Shown: piece after piece, positions 44,543 through 56,266 of the stretch
Numbering within the stretch: the first letter of the stretch is position 1
How the letters are laid out: each line of letters begins with the position of its first letter
Source of the DNA: Serpula lacrymans var. lacrymans S7.9
Taxonomy: Eukaryota > Basidiomycota > Agaricomycetes > Boletales > Serpulaceae
Length of the DNA: 64,000 bases
Direction of reading: 5' to 3'
NCBI RefSeq assembly: GCF_000218685.1
Contig: NW_006763303.1
Coordinates: forward strand, 927,599 to 991,598
Made by a program: the position numbers and the translations under genes
Notes under the pieces: generated by a model
The model's input: only the letters and a program-made list of their open reading frames with translations
Told to the model about the DNA's origin: nothing
The model's database searches: none

Positions 44543-46038
44543 TGTCATGCACCAAAGTTGATTGGTAGCATGGACAGGTGTCAATAACAAAGCGAATATT
44601 CAAAAAGACTCGCCTTTGCGCCACACAGGCACAGTGCCACGTGGAATAATAATTAATATTGCCTTTTTCGAACTTGTGGCTGATCAGCACCACCTCTATT
44701 AGGCAATCCAGTCGCGCTCACCTTTGCTTTTCCATTTGGTACTTTTGGCATTTTGGCATTTTGGCAAATTTTCGCGTCGCCACTGGCTACACATTGCATT
44801 GCGCCCTCGCTTTTGTCGTTTCCTTCACTTCCCTTCCTTTGCCTAGCCCCACCATGGNNNNNNNNNNNNNNNNNNNNNNNNNNNNNNNNNNNNNNNNNNN
44901 NNNNNNNNNNNNNNNNNNNNNNNNNNNNNNNNNNNNNNNNNNNNNNNNNNNNNNNNNNNNNNNNNNNNNNNNNNNNNNNNNNNNNNNNNNNNNNNNNNNN
45001 NNNNNNNNNNNNNNNNNNNNNNNNNNNNNNNNNNNNNNATCAGCAAAGCCCCGGCGGCCGGTTCAAATAGGGCAACAGGTCCATCTTTATGACATCAATC
45101 TACCATCATATACTATCAAAACATCGGCCGCTTGTCTTGCCTAGCTGGAGCATGGGTGGGTAGTTTTTGAGCTGGAGAAGGTTCATCCCCTTGCGTTGCC
45201 CATGTTCATTGCTGTCCCATTCACTTGGGTACACATATCTTTTGTCCATCGTCTTCGCTACAGCTACACCTACCACACGCTGCCTGGGATTCACTTGTTC
45301 CAAATTGGGACTACTCCTCTCCCTCCCTCGTTTGACCAGGTGGTCCAACACAACCAGTCCATTGGTAAGGCCATGGAACTGTCGGAATTGGACTAGGTGG
45401 TGGACCGGTGGCTCCAGTTTCTTTTTTTTCAGCAGAACATTCATTTACAGTGCAATTATTTTTGATTTTTGAATCATTTTTATGGACACATATTTTTTAG
45501 AATGTCTGACTGACAATAAAGGAACTGTGTTGATACTGATAGTGTTTTGCCTTGCCCTTTTTTTACTCCATCTTCCCATGACATCATGATTTTCCTGCTC
45601 TCTTTTTGCTATTGGACTTTACTTTATGGCTGTACAAACCTGTGACATTACTCACAGCATTCATTGTTCTATCCCTTCCTTTTCCTTTTTTTGACAATCT
45701 TATCCTGTACTACCTATGCAGGATTTGTCAGCATACATTCCTTCCTTCATGTTCTTTCTCATTCTTTTTGCACAGCTATACTGTGTATAGCCTACTTTTC
45801 TTTTACTATATAAACCCCTGTATTTTACCTTGTAAAAAAAACAAGAACTCGATTCCAGACTTCTTCTCTAATCTTAAGTCCACTTCTTACTGCTACTTGT
45901 GATCCAGTGTGGTCACAACCAGACCACTCCACTGTTCTAGGAGGCAAAGCCCATAAACAAGTTCCGTGGAATCTGGGAGGATTGTGTGTTAGTTTGTTTT
46001 TGTGTGTGGTTTTCTAACAGCAGTTCTCATCATCAACA
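44543..46038 (+). mobile_element. LTR-like repeat, copy III, inverted, without the Ty3 insertion
   Basis: It starts TGTCATGCACCAAAG and ends CATCATCAACA. It is the reverse complement of copy I, with an N gap at 44858-45038. It lacks about 320 bp between two 13-bp copies of gtggtctggttgt that are present in copy I (near 30727 and 31455). A TATA-like ctatataaaccc lies near 45808 and AATAAA near 45516. Confidence 0.75.
44858..45038. other. Assembly gap, 181 N
   Basis: Flanks map to 32915 and 32733 of copy I. The intervening copy I sequence, 32734-32914, is also exactly 181 bases. The gap therefore most likely hides the N-terminal part of the repeat's ORF and no retrotransposon. Confidence 0.9.
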
Positions 46039-46725
46039 CCGGCTATTGTTGAGATACTGTGGGCCTCTTTTTTGGTGCCCCACTTTATTCTGTGTCTGAG
46101 TCTTTCTCCACCATTTCCTTTGCATTTACTTTTTTGCTGGAATGTTGAATGTGACTGCAGGGCGGGTGATGACCTGTCCCCTGTTCACTGAGAAGTAACT
46201 AACCTTACTAAAGTTTAATAAGTAATTTTGCTAGTGTTAATGTACCAGTGATAATGAAACAATGTATCTTCAATAATGCACTGTACAGTGTGAGGTGTTG
46301 GGCATCAGCAAAAGCACACAAACCCGACCTGGCCAAACTTGGCATTACTATCTCCTGCTATCACCGCCACCTGCATCGTGTCATCAGAGTGCCGACCATG
46401 CACTATCTATGAAGCCTCAAATTTGTTTCGGTTGCAGCAAACCATCACCAAAGCCGTGGTCGACTGACTCCATCATGAAGATAAGTACAAGTATATTATT
46501 ACTTGGACTTGTCTTCATGATGGGACCATATCACCAATTCTACCGGAAGCCTCTATCAGTCTGCATGATAGATAATTACAACTGACTGTTATTTACTGTT
46601 GTGGTAGGTCATTCAGACCATAGTGTCAATTAATAACAACAATATATTAGCATTCACAGCACACAGTACATCAAAGGCAGCATGAAAAACAGGCGAGACA
46701 GTAAAGATAACTGGACCTTCAAAAA
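46039..46725. other. Spacer between repeat copy III and the Plavaka element
   Basis: No gene. It contains the hairpin at 46471-46522. The left end of the Plavaka element is expected here but I could not define a terminal inverted repeat. Confidence 0.5.
46471..46522. repeat. 52-bp hairpin
   Basis: catcatgaagataagtacaa and its near complement tacttggacttgtcttcatg face each other across a loop of about 6 bases. The arms are about 23 bp with two mismatches. This is much longer than chance. It may be a mini-MITE or a structural end of the neighbouring transposon. Confidence 0.6.
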
Positions 46726-48888
46726 TTAAGACTGTTTTCGACGCTGCCTCTTGCCCTTCAAATTTGTTGCCTGTGTTTTAGTGACCTCTTTGCCCTTTCT
46801 TTTTTGCTTTTTCGGTGCAGATGCTTCGTCGTCACTCAGGCTAGACAAGTCACTGGGGTCCGAGTCGACTTGCTTGATCATGGCTGTGTGTTTGATTAAC
46901 TTGCGAGCTAGAAGGGCCTGGTCCATTTTCACATATAGTAGACAGCTCCTCTGCAGTTCTCTTTCTAGGGATGACCTTGGAGGGCCCGCATTCATATTTG
47001 TCCATGCAGGCTGGTTCTTCTAAGTCGTCAGAGGGACCTTGGGCAGGTGAGCTGGGTGGTGGTGTGAAAGCCGAACCAACTAGGCCTAGGGGTATTCCTG
47101 GACTCGCCGGCGGGATATATGGTGTTGAACTGGAGGTAAGCGACCTATATTGATGGTGTAGCTTCGAGCTCTCCAGCAGGCTGTGCAGGATTGGCAACCA
47201 TGGCTATGTTAGAGTTGGCAGTCCTTCGGGCAGCCCTTTGGGTCATGAATTGAGCAATGTCATCATCACTTTCTGACTGGTTGTCGTTGATTCCAGTGTT
47301 TGAGTAGCCGAAAACATTCCTAGGTAGAACTCAATGGGACATCAATAAATCAGGTAAAACAGGATAAAGTGTTACAGATCAAAGAATGTCAATACATCCT
47401 TAGCCCATGGATCAGTCGGGTCCTCTAACAATGTATTAATTTGGTCGTAGAAGTCCTTGTAGTTGAAATGCTTGTCCATGCCATCAGAAAGCCATGATTC
47501 CCGACTTGTTAATGCATGCCGACCCTGTGGTAGTGATTTGTTGGTATATAGCATGCAGCGTTGATTATTTACTTGTATGATTGCATAAGAGATTGTCCTG
47601 GGTGTCGCACATGACAAGCCATGTATTTTTGCATTATGGGCTCGTGTGCTTCTACTTGTCTTGGAGGTTTAATCCTTGAGTGCCGTCCCAGGCCCTGTAA
47701 AGATATGCCTATAAACCTATACAAAAATGTTAGTCAGAATGCGAGAAAATCAATATGAACACTATACTTACTCGCGGAACATAATAGCCTTTAAGCAACC
47801 CTTCATGAATAGCATTTGGGTTGTACTGTTCAGCGGGTTCAAACCCTATATACATGAATGCGGGGAGCTTGCTGGCTGTAACTCTGATGCGTCCATCAAG
47901 CAGTTTGATGCGTGTTCTAAAAAATACCATGAAAAATAGAGCCAAATCAAGCGTGAAATACTTACTCATCTTGGTTGCCATAATAAGACAAAGCAACAAC
48001 GCAAGCTGTGGGTGGGCAAATCCGAGCCCACTACGATCTTCTTTGCTTCCAGTCAGAATTGGCGGGTTGAGACTCATAGTGGATGGGTCTGGTGGCACAT
48101 ATTTTGGTATATCTTTTCTGAGGCGACTGCTGTCATCTGCACGTGTACTCCTCATGATTGTATACATCTATGAAATTGTGTTAATGCAGGTGCATACAAG
48201 GTCGGCAAGGAATCACTCACCTTTTTAAGAATAAAATCAAGTTTATCCTTGTTTTTCCTATGCAGCATTTTTTTGAACTCTGGCACAAAGTCAACAATCT
48301 TGTCGAAGTTTGAAACAGCACGTTGTTTGTCATCCTCGGACCTAAGTGTATGGATGTATGCGTAATCATGAGATGAAAAATGAAAAAACTCACATATTGT
48401 CAAGCACACTCTGCCGAATTGCAGCTCAATCCTGTACATGCTTGTTCTGTGGCTGTTTTGAGCCCGCTGTGTCTTTTAGCCTAAGTATATGCATATATAT
48501 CAGACCAAATATGCAAGCAACACACAGAAACTCTATACTAACCTTTGCTGATCCTCTTTGTCTATGCTCTTGAGGATCATGGCAATACGAAAGTCTGATG
48601 TGATGTTGCAGTATAGGTCAATATCTCGAGGAATCCATTGAGCCGCATTCCAAAATGGGTCTAATGACTTGCCATCACTTGGATCATATAGCTCCTCTCT
48701 GTATGGTGGTAATTGCAAGTCAGTCTTATACTAATTTGGGGTATATCAACTCACTTAATCTTTTTTTTCTCTTTCAGCTTTCTTTGCTTCCCATCCTGGA
48801 GTGTTTTGGATGTTCCTTTTTTGGAAGACCTGTTGTGCTTTAGGTCTAAGGCAGAGTCATCTTCCATATCACTGGGGCTACTATTCAT
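46726..48888 (-). pseudogene. Partner gene of the Plavaka element, DUF6698-like, broken
   Basis: The likely start at 48888 gives an acidic then basic N-terminus (DMEDDSALD, then KLKEKKKIK). Exons follow with YREELYDPSDGKSLDPFWNA, VDFVPEFKKMLHRKNKDK, RSGLGFAHPQLALLLC, IRVTASKLPAFMYIGFEPAE and, after an intron, VYRHIFTGPGTALKD. Then a TAA at 47670-47672 interrupts (CAA expected), before HGLSCATPRTISYAIIQ. The order fits what I remember of basidiomycete DUF6698 proteins, though that name is tentative. It is divergent from the transposase, sharing a ~220 bp intergenic region, so it is probably part of the element. Confidence 0.5.
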
Positions 48889-49110
48889 TGCTGTGTGGAT
48901 ATGTTTCAGTATTGCAACACAATAAGATAGCAAAACAGAGATATGAAAACGATTGTGGTGTCTTTTGGGTTTGCAACTGCGGGGATTAAACACGATATCA
49001 GCAATTTACCAGCAACTTAAACCTTATTTTTTTGGTAGACAGTATGACTGCCAGTGACAGTTATGGCCTAGGATTAGAGCTATTGTCTGATATATATTTT
49101 TTCTCAAACC

Positions 49111-52100
49111 ATGCCTTCATTTTGCTTTGGCTGTGGCAAGTCATTCAAAACCAACAAACTGTTAAACTTACACACAAAACAATGTGCCAAGTCTCAATAT
49201 GTCCTGGGTGATATTTTAGATGACAATACCAAGCGCTCACGGGATGAAGATAAAGAGAGGGAAATGCTAAGAAAAGAAAGGAAGAGGTTGAAGTGAGCTG
49301 AAGAATTTGAAGAGATCATTTCAGATAGTCTAGTACTCAATCACCATGCTGTCCAAGAGGTATGTTATTAATTGTGTTTTCTTGTGTTGCTACCTTTCTC
49401 ACTAATTGTATGTTATCTAGCAAAGTGATATTCAAGTTCAAGGGCAGCCTGATAGCTCACAACCTGAATAATGTTTGCAGCTCCAGACTATACACACAAC
49501 TTGTTCAGGCAGACCAGTTTGCTTACCAAGACGATATGTTGATTTTTTACCACCAACCGTCACTCGAAGAAGACAAGACACTCAAACCAACGATATGCAC
49601 CCCTCTCCTCACACATCTGAACACCAAATTCCACATTCCCAAAGTCCCCAATGTCTTAGATCTAGCGAGGACGTGGATGAAATTCCCTCAGAGAATATTG
49701 AGACAAAACCAGATTCATTGGGTCTGTATCGTGTATACTTAGGTCAGCCATCTTCAACCCCAGAAAGTGGCATGTCACTGGACACTATATGTGATACTCC
49801 AAACCTCAAAGCAGACATGACAGAACAAGCTGTGTTGCCTCAGCAAAGGGTCTTTGGTCTGTCGCCATCAGAAATTCCACCAGAGCACCTTTTCTTGCCA
49901 TTCACAAATCCTAGCTGTGGCATTCTCATGGCATGGCAATACACAGGGACATCAACAAAATCAGCAGCGGAGCTTACACGGCTAGCAGCCTATCTTCGTG
50001 ATCCTCTATTTGATCCTAGTGACCTTGATGGTTTCAACCCCACTCGTGAACATAAACTCCTTTACAAATATCTGCAGGACCGAGAAAATCCCTTTCATGA
50101 AGAAAATGGCTGGCAAGAATCAGTGGTCAAAATTTGCTTGCCAAAAGAAAAGAAAAAATGGGCTCAAGAAGATGATGCGCCAGAACTTGAAATACCAGGT
50201 GTTCATCACCGCTCACTTGTTGACATAATCTCAGGTGTTTTTGAGGACGAGGTTTTCAAAACTTACCACACAACACCCTTTCGTCGATACTGGAAACCAT
50301 CAGATGATTCAGATCACACCGTTAGACTCTATTCTGAAGCTTATTCATCAGATGCATATATTGATGCTTACAACGAAGTCAACAATCTACCACGAGAGCC
50401 TGGGGACGAACTTGAACACACAGTTGCCTCGCTTATGTTGTGGTCTGACTCCACACATCTTGCAAATTTTGGTAATGCAAGTATATGGCCGTTCTATGTG
50501 TTACTTGGTAATCAGTCCAAGTACACCCGAGGCAAACCCACATCTATGGCATGCCACCATCTGGCTTATATCCCTACAGTATGTGAAATTTATGCTGTCT
50601 AGTTCTCGTACTGAAAATTTATGCCTTAGCTGCCGGATGACATTCAAGAAGTCTATATCTCCCTTTTTGGTGAAGCTGCAACATCTGCAAACGAGAGTTA
50701 ATGCATGCCATATGGGAGCTTCTGATGGACAAGAAGTTCATGCATGCTTATAGGCATGGTATTGTCATCTGCTGTGGTGACGGAATCACACAGCGAGTTT
50801 TTCCTCGATTTTTTACATATTTGGCAGACTATCCAGAAAAGTAAGGTCTCTTTTTTTCTACCTATGCTTGACTAATATGGTCCTCAGGATACTACTTGCA
50901 AGCATCAAATTTCTAGGCAATTGCCCATGCCCACATTGCTATGTCAGAAAATCAGAAGTTCACAAAATGGGTAAAAAAAAGGATATGACTTGCCGTCGCA
51001 AGTCAAGAGTAGATGACAACATGCGCTGCAACAAGGTCAATCTGGCACAGGAGCTTATCTTTCAGCATGGCATTCCCATAAATAGTGAAAGAATAGAATC
51101 AGTGCTGGGTGAACATTCTGTGATTCCAACTCGAGTAAGTATTTTTTACTTTTACTTTCATGATAACTGAATGTTGTTTTTTAAAGAATGCTGTCTCAGA
51201 GCGTCTCTATGAATTTGGGGTTAATTTTTTTGACCTCTTTGTAGTTAATCTCTTACATGAGTTTGAACTCAAGCAGTATATATTTCCCTTTGTTGTGATT
51301 TTTCTGACTAATTGTATGAAAAAGATACCGTTTAGTCCCAACATTTGGTAGAGGCACTATCCGACGTTTTTACAAGAATGCATCAGCTATGAAGAAGCTT
51401 GCAGCTAGGGATTTCGAAGATTTACTCTAGGTGGGGCCTCCATCAGGTGTTTGATGCTTGCATTAATTACTTTATATCAGTGTGCAATGCCGGTATTCCA
51501 AGGTCTACTGTCTGGGAGCCACAACACAATCATTCTTGACCTCATATTTGCCCTTGAAACTTGGCATGCATATGCAAAGCTTCATCTGCATACTGATGAC
51601 ACTCTCAAGTTTTTTGACGATGCAACTATAACACTCAGCCAGGCTGTGCACAAGTCCTTGAAAACCACTTGTGAGTTGTATGACACAACTGAACTCCCTC
51701 AAGAGGAGGCTGCATGTGGGAGACGAACTGCTGCCCTTGCTTCCAAGATGGCCAATGTGGGAAGTCAAGGACTTGGCCAAGACGATCCAGCAAGAGCGAA
51801 GTACACTGGTCCCAAGCGAAAGAAATTCAACCTGACAACATACAAGTACCATGCTCTAGGTGACTACCCAGATACTATACGACAATTTGGAACAACAGAT
51901 AGCTATTCAACACAGCTTGTAAGTGTTATTTGCTGTGTTTTACTGAATAGAAACCATTATCAACAGGGTGAACTACAACATCAATGTGCCAAACAACGGT
52001 TCCCGCAAACAAGCAAACATCATCTCATCTCACAAATGACTCATCAAGATGCACGCAAATGGCTTCTCACCAAGATTTCCCAACAGCGCAAAGCAGATAT

Positions 52101-53265
52101 ATCACCCATTACAAACACAACATCCAACAAAAAATATACACAACAGTTGGATGATAATCTACCTTACACAAACCCATCAACGCACTACCATATTGCAAAG
52201 TCAAGTCGAGACAAAGTTGGGCTGACAAAATGGCTTGGGGACTTAGTAGATGGATTGTGCTGCTAGGATTTCATACCACACTTGAAAAACCATTTACTAG
52301 GACGACTCCTTGGTGTAACATACAAGGGTGATGAGATTTTCTATACTGACAAGCAATGTGGCACCGTAAAAATCCTCAAGAACAAACTCTACTGGCACCA
52401 AGTGCTACGTTTGAACTATACCACTTATGATCTACGACGTGAACAAGACTCAATTAATCCTCGGACACACCCTGACATTATGGTTCTTGCCCATGAAGAC
52501 CCAGATGAGACCGAGGAACCCCACCCATACTGGTACACTAGGGTCATCAAAATTTTCCACATAAATGTCAAACATCACAGTGGCCAGTCCAAACTCTCGG
52601 AGCCGCAGCAAATGGATGTACTTTGGGTACGTTGGTTTGCACGCGACACAAGTACACCCACTGGGTGGGCAGCAAAACGTTGGCACCGAGTTGGCTTTAT
52701 GGATGGGCTTGAACCTGGCGCATTTGGATTTCTTGATCCCGATGTTGTGATTCGAGGCATCCATCTCATTCCGGCATTTGCATATGGTCGCACAGATGAA
52801 TACTTACCCCCATCAATCACACGACAACCAAATGAAACTAATGAAGACTGGGCTTTTTTTGATGTTAATATGTAAGTACATTTTTATTGCTTGAACTACT
52901 AGTACTGAAACTCTACCAATATGTCCCACAGTTTTGTAGACTGTGACATGTTCATGCGGTATCGAGGCGGTGGTGTTGGGCACAAGGCAACAAGAGAGTG
53001 GGACTCTTTCCTTCAGAAAGAGCCCCACAGTTCAACAGACCACAAGAACGAGCCAGCACAGGTTGAGGGTGAGGGTGATGATGGCATAGAGATAAGCGAG
53101 GGCTGGGACACCGAAGAAGAGAGTGATGAGGAGCAAGAGTTGGAGGGAGAGAACGACAAGGAAGAGGCTGAGGTTATAGAAGATGAGGGAGCACAGGAGT
53201 GTTATGGCAAGGACAAGCTTGGAGACGAAGAAGTGTTGGATGTAGAGGGTTTTGCACCACTGTAG
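49111..53265 (+). pseudogene. Plavaka-type (CACTA-related) transposase, several nonsense mutations
   Basis: The N-terminal zinc finger is FCFGCGKSFKTNKLLNLHTK. The DDE core has SLMLWSDSTHLANFG (first Asp), VICCGDGITQRVFPRFF (second Asp), a Cys pair in CPCPHC, and LLHEFEL (Glu). Downstream VPTFGRGTIRRFYKNAS and AKRWHRVGFMDG then MFMRYRGGGVGH are characteristic of Plavaka C-termini. The tail is strongly acidic. Introns can be placed at about 49360-49422, 50582-50627 and several later sites. In-frame stops at 49294-49296 (TGA), about 51429 (TAG) and about 52264 (TAG) break the protein, the last two consistent with CAG to TAG. It is not functional as it stands, but could be mobilised in trans. 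Confidence 0.8.
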
Positions 53266-53850
53266 AGTACTCGTTCGCTGTGCCGAGGTATCTTTTCTGC
53301 CTTCCTGTATCTTTGTATCCAGCCTTTTCTCCACTTTTCTATCTCGGTTTAATACTGGCAATATAATTGATTACTATGAAAGAACAATAGATACATTACA
53401 TGATATTTCACCCCCTACAGCTGTGAAGAGACGACCAGCCCGACACTATCCAGACACTCAATAGTGCTCGATGATCACTCCATCTTGATCGCAACATCAA
53501 TGTGGCACTACCTTATTTGGTTGCATCAACACTATATACGTCGGTACTTAACCGTCACGGCTCGTCACGTTTGGGTTCTTTTGCTGATGGGTCCTGGTCT
53601 TCCCTGGAGGGCCATGGTGTCTATCAGTCTACAATTTGGTAGATTATTGCATATTGATAGGATTGATAGGCACTGAACTTATATTTCTGCTCTCATTGGG
53701 CGATAGATCGCGGAGAACAAAATATTAAGCGATATTTAAACGCTATCTCGCCTAGCGGTCCGAGAGACTGGCACCGAGTCTATCACGCACCGCATATGCG
53801 TGTTTTCCTCGTTCTTATCTCTCCTTTTTGCTCTTGTGACCTCGTTTTCT
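53266..53850. other. Spacer between the Plavaka element and the kinase gene
   Basis: No gene. The right end of the transposon should lie in the first part. The kinase promoter lies in the last ~150 bases, which contain agcgatatttaaacgct, an imperfect palindrome. Confidence 0.5.
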
Positions 53851-55460
53851 ATGTCCCAGCTATCACCAGAATTACTTATAAGCCCCTGCGCAAGCATATC
53901 TCTGGAAACATTGAGGATGCCATCTGTATCCCCCTCTCCAAGTCTTTCTGTGCAGTCGACTTCGACCTCTTTCAGCAGTTTACTGGCGGACCCTGAGCCT
54001 CAGTTTGGTCTTTCTGCTGACGTCCCATCTCGTGTAAATGGAGAAAGCACCTTTCTTGGTGTGAAAGGTCTGCGTCATGTAAATGCGAAACTAGATGCAA
54101 GGTAAGGACTCACTGTGATCTTCCTCCCATGAATTGGATCTACTTTGTGGATTGTGGAGTAGTATATTTATGCACAGATCAGTCCAATCGCTGTCTGCTG
54201 TAGTTTTCCAATACTGTCTTTACTGGCTCTGACTGTTTTGTTTTTTTTAGACTATATAAATCCTCTAACTTTGCCACTCAACTACTTGCGATACTCGTTG
54301 CACTGGGCATCCCTTCATGGTCAAAGATTGAAATACCAGCATCGGCTGTAAAAATCTTCAAGGTGTCCGGCTCTCTGACAAATGCTGTGTATTTCGTCTC
54401 TTGTCCATCAGAGCCATCCGTTCGCACTCTTCTGCTACGGATATACGGCCCTTCCTCGGGTTCGCTCATCTCTCGTCCTCGAGAACTTCATACCCTTCAT
54501 GTCTTATCGTCTGAATACCGCATTGGTGCTCGTGTATACGGTACTTTTCAGAACGGCCGGGTGGAGGAATATCTCGACTCTGTGACACTTACTCCGCCGG
54601 ACCTGCGAAATAAGCAAATTAGCTGTTGGATTGGTGCTCGCATGGCAGAGTTGCATTCAGTGGATATTGCTGCTGTGTATAAACCCCCATCTATAAATCA
54701 TGTAGGAGGAAGCAGCAGACATATAGGTGCAAAGGATAATGTAAACTCATGGGTGTTATCTGCTCGTGGTGTTCTGGCGTTGCCGGCTGTCTCTCCAATC
54801 GACCGTAAAGCACTCGACATGGATTTGTTTTACGAGCGATGGTCTCAGTACATCAAGTGGATAGAACAGACGGAAAAGATAGAAGGCAAGAGCAAGCGAG
54901 TTTTCGCGCACAACGACACTCAGTATGGTAACCTTCTGAAACTGACCAAGAAGCTTAAGGAAGGAACTCCAGAGCATTGGCAGGTGACTATTTTCAATGA
55001 ACATTTTCATCGTATACTCACTGACTTTGCTTGTCAGATTGCCGTCGTAGATTTCGAGTACGCTTCTCCGAATCCTCTTGCGTTCGACATCGCGAATCAC
55101 TTCCATGAGTGGACGGCAGACTATCACTCATCCACTCCACACATTCTTGATCCATCCCGTTATCCGACTCTAGAAGAGCGGCGCAACTTCTACTGTGCAT
55201 ACTTATCGCACTCTCTGCCATCCAGTTCTTCTTGTCCACCTGTGCCCACACCAATAGTAAGCGAAGAAGCCATCATGACATTGGATCGTCAAGTTCAGAT
55301 ATGGAGCGCTGCATCACACGGTATGTGGGCTATCTGGGGCATCGTGCAGGCAAGAGATGATCTAGTGGAAGGTAATAACGAACCTGAATTTGACTATATC
55401 AGTTATTCACGGTGTCGAATGGAGCTCTTTTATAAAGGGATTGAGGTTCTAGGGATTTAG
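53851..55460 (+). CDS. Choline/ethanolamine kinase
   Basis: Phosphorylates choline or ethanolamine, the first step of the Kennedy pathway to phosphatidylcholine and phosphatidylethanolamine, in the cytosol. Exons 53851-54101, 54251-54983 and 55038-55460 join to 468 residues. The phosphotransferase motif FAHNDTQYGNLL (catalytic Asp) is followed by VVDFEYASPNPLAFDIANHF, the choline-kinase signature with the Mg-binding Asp. SGSLTNAVYFV, FQNGRVEEYLD and GARMAELHSVD also fit. The 54-nt second intron has no stop and stays in frame, but it would insert 18 residues between the two motifs, so it is treated as an intron. The first ATG in frame was used. Choline versus ethanolamine preference cannot be read from the sequence. 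Confidence 0.92.
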
Positions 55461-56266
55461 TCTGACGATTTTATGATTAGCTTACAATGGATTTTAGATA
55501 TGTACAACGTACCGGTATGAAAATCAGTTTCATATATAATACCATCTACTTTAAGGGAACATGGAAATCACACAGGTTATGTGGTTCTTCAGGGCAGGAC
55601 ATTAAATCCATGTCCTAGGATTGTGTTAACAGATTATGTAGTGATTGGCAACAAACTGAAACTGGTGAGTACAATAATAAGATTACCTCCAGAAGAATAC
55701 CGTGAATATCGCTTGATAATAGAGATCACCGAGATTATAGATACAGATCTACATATCCTCGTTAAAGCCATAGCTACTCTTTCTTATTCTCTGGCATCAC
55801 AGGACAGGGAATGCACCCGGCGGTTAGCCAAACCGCGTATGTACAGCCACAGGGGTATAAGCCGGTTGTAACTTACCCAACAAAAACTGTAAGACGGTAC
55901 CATCGGTTTCACATTGATGTGAAATTTCGAAGAGGAAGGCCCTGTGTACCGTGTCCAAATCTCTCAGGCTCGTGGTCACCGGACTCAGAGAGGCACGCCG
56001 ATGAGTTAGACTTCAAAGTCAATTACAGCACTACAATTTCGGCAGAATTAGAGGTGACATAGCCTATCAACGAACAAAACTTGAAGCAAATAGGGGCTCT
56101 GTATCTTCTTAAATCGGACAATTCTGAAGTCGCAGGTTGACGCTGACCCAAATGCCAAAATGCCAATTACAAGCGCTATCATCAGTAAAAATGTTGTACA
56201 GTGGGCTCGTTTTCTCATAAATCCCGGCAACCGCCCTCAAAGTAGCACACAAATCTACACCCAATA
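55461..56266. other. Convergent 3' flanks, no gene assigned
   Basis: Two overlapping + strand frames (55581-55871 and 55811-56062) have no family resemblance. Both neighbouring genes end into this stretch. Confidence 0.45.

Noticed and set aside
45167..45472. ORF in copy III (and its counterparts at 32300 and 44124) starting MSWRRFIPL
   Set aside because: It overlaps the longer conserved ORF of the repeat in another frame. The longer ORF starts at a CCACCATGG and carries the protein-like hydrophobic segment.
46726..48888. Idea that the Plavaka partner is a TET/JBP dioxygenase, known near fungal KDZ transposons
   Set aside because: No HxD...H iron-binding motif could be found in any of the joined exons.
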